DNA of 64,000 nt from contig NC_053495.1 of assembly GCF_905171775.1 (NCBI RefSeq), positions 108,362,909 through 108,426,908 on the forward strand, in the 5' to 3' direction. Both the position numbers and the translations under genes were made by a program. Positions 57,181 through 64,000 of this stretch are shown here, in pieces; position 1 is the stretch's first letter; every line of letters starts with the position of its first letter. Under the pieces are notes generated by a model that was not told the origin of the DNA, made no database searches, and saw nothing but the letters and a program-made list of their open reading frames with translations. This DNA is from Rana temporaria. Taxonomy: Eukaryota; Chordata; Amphibia; Anura; Ranidae.

Positions 57181-57865
57181 GGGGCAGATCCACAGACAGA
57201 GTACGCCGTCGTATCTACTGATACGCCGGCGTACTTTCAAATTACCTGCCTCGTATCTTTAGTTTGAATCCTCAAACCAAGATACGACGGCATCTGGGTT
57301 AGATCCGACAGGTGTACGTCCTCGTATGCCTTCGGATCTAAGATGCAATACTTCGGCGTCCGCTGGGTGGCGTTCACATCGTTTTCCGCATCGGGTATGC
57401 AAATTAGCTATTTCCGACGATCCACGAACGTACGAGCGGCCGGCGCATTTTTTTCCGGCGTCTCTAGTCGGCTTTTTCCGGCATATAGTTAAAGCTGGTA
57501 TTTTGCGGCGTATAGTTAGACTTGCCATGTTAAGTGTGGCCGTCGTTCCCGCGTCGAAATTTGATTTTATTTTTTTTGCGTAAGTTGTCCGTGAATCGGG
57601 ATGTCGTTGCGACGTCATTTAGCGCAATGCACGGCGAGAAATTTAGAAACGGAGCATGCGCAGTTCATTTGGCGCGGGGACGCGCTTCATTTAAATGAAA
57701 CACGCCCCCTAATCGCCGATTTGAATTCCGCCGCCAGAGATACACTACGCCGCCGTAACTTACGGCGTGAAATCTTTAAGGATTTGAAATTACGCCATGT
57801 AAGGTACGGCTACGTGGCGTATCTCTGATACTCTGCTCCAATCTATTTCTATGTGGATCTGGCCC
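57181..57865. repeat. MITE family A
   Basis: The ends GGGGCAGATCCAC and GTGGATCTGGCCC pair. The internal CpG-rich blocks match other A copies, especially 35853-36573 in reverse. Flanking triplets do not match. Confidence 0.78.
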
Positions 57866-58299
57866 TTAGATTCTATTTTGTGTTACACTTTATTTTATGC
57901 AGACCATGTTTACTTGCCATGAAGGTGCAGGCACTTGTTCTTATAGGGCAAACCTTTCCTGCACTTTCCCAATGAAGACCACAAGTGGGTGCACAGGCAC
58001 ACTTTGCTTAACCATGTTCTACTGTTTTCTCCATCAGGAAACCCCTCTCTAAAATGTAATCTGTGAAGTGCATGCATGTGAAAAAAAAAAGTAGCTTCAA
58101 AGAGGTTGCAGGAGAACAGTATCACTGAGCTGCAACAAATATTGAACAAAAGACAAAAATAGTTGTTGTTTTCTTTATTAAAAAAATAAACATCAGATAT
58201 GAATAAATCATGTGAGTGTTGGTTGAGAGATGTCCCAAAACTGTCACCAGAAAACTGGGGGGGAGATATGCAAATTTCCATTTCAGATTTTAGTCTCAC
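57866..58299. other. Unassigned sequence
   Basis: A minus-strand frame (57910-58299) has no recognised domain. No TE ends are seen. Confidence 0.4.
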
Positions 58300-58857
58300 T
58301 CCGAGACAAATGAATCCAATTTAAAATAACACATATGAGTTATTATACAACGTATAAATTGTTTAAAATATCTCCATCGAATCCTCAAAAAAGTTGGAGA
58401 TGCGCAGGCACTCCAGGGAACTTTATACATATATTCTGGACCTGCCCGAAGATAAGGTGGTTTTGGAGAGAGGTCCTGAGAGTAATTAAGGGAAGTGACG
58501 TTAGTCCAACTTGACCTAGAGGCAGGGACCAGCTTGTTAGGACTTGTAAAGGAAATTATGGCCCCAGAGAAAAAAGAATACAGGTGGGTTTGCTGCTCTT
58601 TTACGCAAGAAAGGCTATAGTGTTAAATTGGAAAAAAGCGGAAGCCCCCTCGGTGGCGCAATGGAAAAATCTGATAAACAATAATTTGTCATTGTATAAA
58701 GAGACATACTACAATAGAGGAAATGGGGAAAAGTATAAAAAAATATGGGCAAATTGGACAGAGAATGTAAAACGGCTTCAGGGTAGGGGGGCACGGAAGT
58801 GGGATGGAACTACAGCAACGGAAGAAAGGGATAAGAAAGAGATTAAATGGGAATAAA
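58300..58857 (+). pseudogene. L1 ORF2 C-terminal domain pseudogene
   Basis: It reads SWRCAGTPGNFIHIFWTCPK (about 58396-58452), where SWRC stands for CWRC of the cysteine motif. RWFWREVLRVI follows, then ARKAIVLNWKKAEAPSVAQW (about 58606-58670) and YKKIWANWTENVKR. This domain is needed for LINE RNP function, though its exact role is unclear. A stop near 58515 and the loss of the first Cys disable it. Confidence 0.82.
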
Positions 58858-58900
58858 ATGTGAGATATGTAATGGAATGTATGTATTAATGTGATTTTAA

Positions 58901-59730
58901 CCACTTAACCCCCGGGCCATATTGCAGTTTAAAAACCAGAGCACTTTTTGTGATTCGGCACTGCATCGCTTTAACTGACAATTGCGCGGTCGTGCGACGT
59001 GGCTCCCAAACAAAATTTGCGTCCTTTTTTTCCCACAAATAGAGCTTTCTTTTGGTGGTATTTAATCACCTCTGCGGTTTTTAGTTTTTGCGCTATAATC
59101 AAAAATAGAGCGACAATTTTGAAAAAAAAAAATATTTTTTTACTTTTTGCTATAATAAATATCCCCCAAAAATATATAAAAATATATTTTTTTCCTCAGT
59201 TTAGGCCTATACGTATTTTTCTACATATTTTTCGTAACAAAAAAATCGCAATAAGCGTTTATTGATTGGTTTGCACAAAAGTTATAGCGTTTACAAAATA
59301 GGGGGTATTTTTATGGCATTTTTATTATTATTTTTTTACTAGTAATGCATTGGATTACTATAAAAATGCCACTGGCAGTGAAGGGGTTAACACTAGGGGG
59401 CGGGGAAGGGGTTAAGTATGTTCCCTGGGTGTGTTCTAACTGTAGAGGGGGTGGCCTCACTAGGGGAAATGGCCGATCTTCTGTTCATACATTGTATGAA
59501 CAGAAGATCAGCATTTCTCTCCTTGACAGGACCGGGAGCTGTGTGTTTACACACACAGCTCCTGTACCCGCTCTATAACAAGCGATCGCGTGTGCCCGGC
59601 GGCGATCGTGCCCGCCGGGCACTCGCACAGGAGTCGGGGGCGAGCGCAGGGAGCCGACGTATAGCTACGGTCTCTCGCGCAGGGGAGCTGACCTGCCGCC
59701 GTAAAATGACGGAGGCTGGTCGGCAAGTAG
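58901..59730 (+). repeat. TTAA-type MITE, family C, 830 bp, in an L1 3' UTR
   Basis: It is flanked by TTAA (58897-58900, 59731-59734). The ends are CCACTTAACCCC and GGCAAGTAG. CAAATAGAGCTTTCTTTTGG lies at about 59036, and a GATCTTCTGTTCATAC hairpin lies near 59475-59510. Confidence 0.88.
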
Positions 59731-59901
59731 TTAATAAGTAGATAAATGAAAATGTGAAATGTATATTTGTATATGAGAAAGGAAAAAAATTAATAAAGAG
59801 ATTTAAAGAAATAAAAAAATATATATATATTTTTTTTATAATACACAGTACTTTAACAAACTAAATGTCATCCAGCTAAGGAGTTCATCACAAAAGTCTT
59901 T

Positions 59902-60603
59902 GGGCCAGATCCACAAAAACGGGCGTATATTTAGGCGGGAGTAGCGCATCTCAAATGCGCTACGCTGCCGTAAATCAGAGTGGCTCGTAGGGTATCCACA
60001 AAGAACTTGCTCCCATATGTGGGCTGGCGTTACGTAAATCTGCCGGCGTAAGCCCGCCTAATTCAAAGTAGGCTTGGAGTGGACGTGTTGTATGTTAATC
60101 TAGTATGACCCCATGTAATTGGCGCTTTTTACGAACGGCGCATGCGCCGTCCGTGGAACTATCCCAGTGCGCATGTCAATGCTTTCGACGTGAACGTAAC
60201 TCACGCAAAGCCCTATGCGCGAACGATTTACGCAAACGACGTAAACAACGGAAAATTTGACGCTGTCCCGACGTCCATACTTAACATTGCGTAGAGCCAG
60301 GGGTAACGTTACGCCGAAAAAAGCCTTACGCAAACGACGTTTAAAAGTTGCGCCGGGCAGACGTACGTTTGAGAATCGGCGTATCTAGCTAATTTGCATA
60401 CTCTACGAGGAAATCAACGGAAGCGCCACCTAGCGGTAAATATGCACCTAAGATCCGACGGCGTACTAAGACGTACGTCGGTAGAATCTAGCCCACATTC
60501 TGGCGTATCTTGTTTTGTGGATACAAAACAAAGATACGACGGCGCATCGTAGAACTTACGCGGCGTATCAATAGATACGCCAACGTAACTCTTTGTGGCC
60601 TGG
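59902..60603. repeat. MITE family A, right end truncated
   Basis: It starts GGGCCAGATCCACAAA. The right side reads CTTTGTGGCC, having lost the terminal ATCTGGCCC arrangement. The interior matches family A. Confidence 0.72.
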
Positions 60604-61054
60604 TTCCCGGTCACCTGATTGTTGTGATAGCCTTTGATTGGCTATCACAGTGATCAGTAACTGCTGCTGTCACTCCCTCATGAGCCCCGTGTGTAGAAGG
60701 AAAGGAGTGGCATCACTATTTGGAGAGTGAAGATCACACCAGTCCCTGCCGCTTGCTGCTGGGTGCCGGAGAAGGAGGAGGTGCCGAGGTGGGAGGGGAC
60801 AGCAGTGCTGCACTAGGCGCAGGCCTCGCTCCCGGTCTCACTGTCTGAGAGTAAATTGTCACTGGTTGCAAGATGCCAGGCAGAGCTGGCCCTAGTAACC
60901 AGTTCTGTTATTGTAGTTATTAGTTAGTAGGAAGTGGTTGTGTCCTCTTTTTCATTCCGGGACATTGTATTGTCCCGGAATGGAGGTGCCCGGGACCCAG
61001 GACAGACATGTCAATTGCGAGACAGTCCCGAGCAATCCGGGACACGTGGACAGC
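60604..61054. other. Unassigned sequence with small hairpins
   Basis: It contains ATTCCGGGACA...TGTCCCGGAAT (about 60954-60981). A 'gtcactggttgc...aaccagtt' block (60858-60903) is shared with 48070-48112, so at least part is repeat-derived. Confidence 0.4.
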
Positions 61055-61170
61055 CTGTGCAGGTGTAACGTATCTGGTTTACGTTACTCCGCCGCAAGTT
61101 TTACAGGCAAGTGCTTTATTCACAAAGAACTTGCCTGTAAAGTTGCGGCGGCGTAGCGTAAATCACCCGG
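61055..61170. repeat. Internal hairpin fragment of MITE family A
   Basis: CCGCAAGTTTTACAGGCAAG and its partner CTTGCCTGTAAAGTTGCGG flank 'tgctttattcacaaagaa'. This central hairpin is also seen at 23582-23640. Confidence 0.6.
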
Positions 61171-61189
61171 CATCTTGGACACGCCCCCC

Positions 61190-61860
61190 AATTTGTACTT
61201 ATTTTTACCAAAGATATGTAGTAGTATAAATTTTGGCCCAAATTTTTGAAGACAAATTACTAATTTGCTAAATTTTATAACAGAAACAAAGAAAATGTAA
61301 TTTTTTTTACCGAATTTTAAGTTTTTCTTTCTTTTACAGCGCAAAAAATAAAGAACCCAACAGTGATTAAATACCACCAAAAAAGAGCTTTATTTGTGTG
61401 AAAAAAAGGACAACAATTTCATATGGGTACGGGGTTGCATGACTGAGTAAGGCTAGGTTCACACTGCTGCGAATTCAAAATCGCGGTAAAAATCTCGATT
61501 TTACCGCGATTTGGCGGCTGCGATTTTGCCGCGATTTCGGCCGCGATTTAAGAGACATCTGTGCAGGGTTCAATGTAAATTGCGGCCCGAAATCACAAAA
61601 AGTAGTACAGGAACTACTTTTTGAAATCGGTGCAGCGCCGCAGATGCGGCGTCGCACCGATTAGGACGGTGCCATTGCCGACAATTGCCGGCAAATGCCG
61701 CCGATTTGAGATGCGATTTGACATGTGAAATCGCATCTCAAATCATACCAAATCGTACCCAGTGTGAACCTGGGCTAATTGTCATTCAAAATGTGAGGGC
61801 ACCGAAAGCTGAATATTGGTCTGGTTAGGAAGGGGGTTTAAGTGCCCAGTGGTCAAGTGG
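61190..61860 (-). repeat. TTAA-type family C copy, reverse, with nested MITE J
   Basis: The right end GCCCAGTGGTCAAGTGG is followed by TTAA (61861-61864). TACCACCAAAAAAGAGC at about 61373 is the C hallmark in reverse. The J element at 61451-61775 interrupts it. The left end is missing. Confidence 0.65.
61451..61775. repeat. PIF/Harbinger-like MITE, family J, TAA duplication
   Basis: The ends GGCTAGGTTCACACTG and CAGTGTGAACCTGGGC are flanked by TAA (61448-61450, 61776-61778). The interior is rich in AAATCGC/GCGATTT palindromes. Confidence 0.88.
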
Positions 61861-62081
61861 TTAATAGAAATGTTGTGAAAGAAGCCTGTAGTTATAGATT
61901 TAATAAAAGGTTATTTTGTTCACATTGTTTTCACAAGAACAAGTAATGACACCCTGAATTTAGCTTTTCTAAAATGCAGGAGATGTGATATGGATATAAA
62001 CCTTTTTTATGCTTCCCAAAATAAGTTTTCCTGCATTTAAATGCAGGTTTAACTGTGTTTATTCGCATTTAGTCACGTTTA

Positions 62082-62388
62082 GTATAGTTTCACACTGACT
62101 GCGGAAATAAAATTGTGCGCGTTCAGCTGAACTTGCATGATTTCACTCCTGCATGTCAATCCTTATTTCGGGGCGATTTCAGAGACTTCTGTGCAGGTTT
62201 CTGCACAGATGTCAATGGGAATCGCACCCCAAAATCTCCAAAAGTAGTATTTTTGGAAATTGGTGTGGAGATGCAAATGCGGTGTTGCAACGATTAGGAC
62301 AGTGCCATTGCTGGCAATTGACAATGAATTTGGCATGCGATTTGACACGTCAAATCAGATGCCAAATCACACCAATGTGAACCAGGGC
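62082..62388. repeat. MITE family J, first of the terminal stack
   Basis: The ends GTATAGTTTCACACTG and CAATGTGAACCAGGGC pair imperfectly. TTA flanks both sides (62079-62081, 62389-62391), the right one shared with the next element. Confidence 0.75.
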
Positions 62389-62391
62389 TTA

Positions 62392-62801
62392 GGACCCGTA
62401 CACACGACCGAACATGTCCGATGAAACATGTCCGACCATGTGTATGGCCTAGCGGACAGGTTTCCAGCGGACAAAAGATTCTTAGCATGCTAAGAAACTT
62501 CTCCGCTGGAAACCTGTCCAATGGTTAGTACGACTCATCAGACATGTCCGCTGGTTATGATGTATAACCAGCGGCCCGAAATCCCGTGCATGCGTCAAAT
62601 TGATTCGACGCATGCGTGGAAGCATTGAACTTCCGTGTTAGAGAACATCGGTGTCTTCTACGTCACCGCGTTCTCTGTCCGCAGGGATTTTGGTCTGATG
62701 GTGTGTACACACATCAGACCAAAAGCTCCCAGCAGACATGTCTGATGAAAACGGTCCGCGGACCGTTTTCATCGGACATGTCTCCTCGTGTGTACAAGGC
62801 C
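62392..62801. repeat. PIF/Harbinger-like MITE, family F (stack member 2)
   Basis: It starts GGACCCGTACACACGACCG and ends CGTGTGTACAAGGCC. The flanks are TTA (62389-62391) and TAA (62802-62804). The right part is nearly identical to that of the next F element. Confidence 0.87.
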
Positions 62802-62804
62802 TAA

Positions 62805-63254
62805 GGCCTTGTACACACGACCGAACATGTCCGCTGAAACTGGTCGATCGGACCAGTTTCCGCGGACATGTCCGACCGTGTGTAGGGCCTACCGGACAGT
62901 TTTCCGGCCTAGCGGACAGGTTTCCAGCAGACAAAAGTTTCTTAGCATGCTAAGAAACTTGTCCGCTGGAAGCCTGTCCGTCGGACATGTCCGATGGTTA
63001 GTACGACTCATCGGACATGTCCGCTGGCCCGAAATCCCACGCATGCGTCAAAGTGATTCGACGCATGCGAGGAAGCATTGAACTTCCGTGTTAGAGAACG
63101 TCGGTGTCTTCTACGTCACCGCGTTCTCTGTCCGCAGGGATTTTGGTCTGATGGTGTGTACACACATCAGACCAAAAGCTCCCAGCAGACATGTCTGATG
63201 AAAACGGTCCGCGGACCGTTTTCATCGGACATGTCTCCTCGTGTGTACAAGGCC
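62805..63254. repeat. PIF/Harbinger-like MITE, family F (stack member 3)
   Basis: It starts GGCCTTGTACACACGACCG and ends CGTGTGTACAAGGCC. TAA is on both sides (62802-62804, 63255-63257). Confidence 0.92.
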
Positions 63255-63257
63255 TAA

Positions 63258-63788
63258 TGCCCCATACAGACGGTCGTTTTTTGTGATGAAAAAAAAATGA
63301 CGTTTGAAGTGATGAAAAAAAAACGACATTTTTGAAACTTCATTTTCAAAAACGATGGAGCATACAGACCATCATTTTGAAAAATGATGAACAAAGTGAC
63401 GGCACTCTAAAGGGGAAGTTCTATTCGCCTTGAGGCTGCTTTTAGCTGGTTACTTGTTAGTAAAAGATGATTCGTGCTTTTTTGTCTGTTAAAGCGTGAT
63501 GAATGTGCTTACTCCATTATGAATGGTAGTTTTACCTCCCGTCTCAAAACTTGCTTCTGGGCATGTGCGGGTTTAAAAACGTCGTTTTCCCCACACACTA
63601 TCATTTTCATTGACACAAAAAATGACATTTTGAAAAACGACACAAAAAATTCGAGCATGTTCGAATTTTTTTTTGGTCGTTTTTCTGAAGACATAAAACG
63701 ACATTTTCCCCACACACTATCATTTTAAATGACGTTTTCAAAAACGTCATTTTTTTTCATCACAAAAAACGATCGTCTGTATGCGGCA
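63258..63788. repeat. PIF/Harbinger-like MITE, family G (stack member 4)
   Basis: It starts TGCCCCATACAGACGGTCG and ends CGATCGTCTGTATGCGGCA. TAA is on both sides (63255-63257, 63789-63791). Confidence 0.92.
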
Positions 63789-63791
63789 TAA

Positions 63792-64000
63792 GGCCTTGTA
63801 CACACGACCGAACATGTCCGCTGAAACTGGCCCATCGGACCAGTTTCCGCGGACATGTCCGACCGTGTGTAGGGCCTACCGGACAGTTTTCCGGCCTAGC
63901 GGACAGGTTTCCAGCGGACAAAAGTTTCTTAGCATGCTAAGAAACTTGTCCGCTGGAAGCCTGTCCGTCGGACATGTCCGATGGTTAGTACGACTCATCG
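63792..64000. repeat. PIF/Harbinger-like MITE, family F, runs off the window (stack member 5)
   Basis: It starts GGCCTTGTACACACGACCG after TAA and follows the element at 62805 closely. The right end lies outside the window. Confidence 0.88.

Larger units (their letters stand above)
58300..59820 (+). mobile_element. L1-type LINE 3' end, interrupted by family C
   Basis: The C-terminal part of ORF2 (58300-58857) is followed by a 3' UTR. A C element sits at 58901-59730, and the UTR resumes ('ttaataagtagataaatg') to end in an AATAAAG-type signal and A-rich tail near 59820. TTAA flanks the C insertion. Confidence 0.78.

Overview
The window is vertebrate nuclear DNA, most likely from a ranid-type frog. 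That is inferred from the repeat repertoire: an Ngaro/DIRS-like tyrosine-recombinase element, several L1-type LINEs, CR1 and L2 LINEs, Penelope-like pieces, Tc1/mariner and hAT remnants, and a very dense population of long palindromic MITEs. No bacterial-style operons, no rRNA or functional tRNA genes and no CRISPR array are visible. The only host coding sequence I can support is one 181-bp exon on the minus strand at 1150-1330. It encodes the pore helix, selectivity filter and S6 of a sodium-activated potassium channel, best matched to KCNT2 (Slick). If no other exon is present, positions 1331-64000 lie in the intron upstream of that exon, which would then exceed 62 kb.

Layout. 1-10.3 kb: TTAA-flanked MITEs, the exon, foldback repeat halves, an L1 fragment and a Penelope-like piece. 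10.7-16.1 kb: stacked MITEs of several families. 16.2-20.4 kb: a decayed Ngaro-like retrotransposon (gag, RNase H, tyrosine recombinase, SGNH-like hydrolase) whose polymerase region is replaced by a Penelope-like piece. 20.4-25.8 kb: L1 remnants, one with an almost open ORF1 and an endonuclease domain broken by three MITEs. 25.8-29.7 kb: mostly unassigned sequence with short MITEs. 29.7-36.6 kb: one Tc1-like transposon split by an L2 LINE, a hAT hairpin, PIF/Harbinger-like MITEs and a roughly 1.9-kb palindrome. 37.4-41.1 kb: a Penelope-like inverted-repeat insertion with a 14-bp target duplication and a degenerate hammerhead-like core, a CR1 3' end and a 34-bp tandem array. 43-49 kb: Tc1 and mariner relics, and a hAT-like element with a purine array. 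50-54 kb: a (TA)n tract, a second 866-bp MITE and a tRNA-derived SINE. 54-64 kb: foldback and MITE copies and an L1 3' end, ending in MITEs abutting one another across 3-bp TWA sites.

Nothing here works together as an operon or pathway. The information lies in the nesting order. Family names used below: A (TIR GGGCCAGATTCAC), F (GGCCCCGTACACACGA), G (TGCCCCGTACACAC) and J/K (TTCACAC-type ends) have 3-bp target duplications, TWA where clear, as in PIF/Harbinger. C (CCACTTAAG), D (AGGGTCACTAAAGG), E (AGTGGTTGTAAA) and H (CCTCCCTGGCGG) have TTAA duplications, as in piggyBac or Kolobok. B is a long foldback repeat with outer end GGGATGAGC. Element identities come from reading motifs, not database searches, and most boundaries are accurate to a few bases only where a target duplication is stated.
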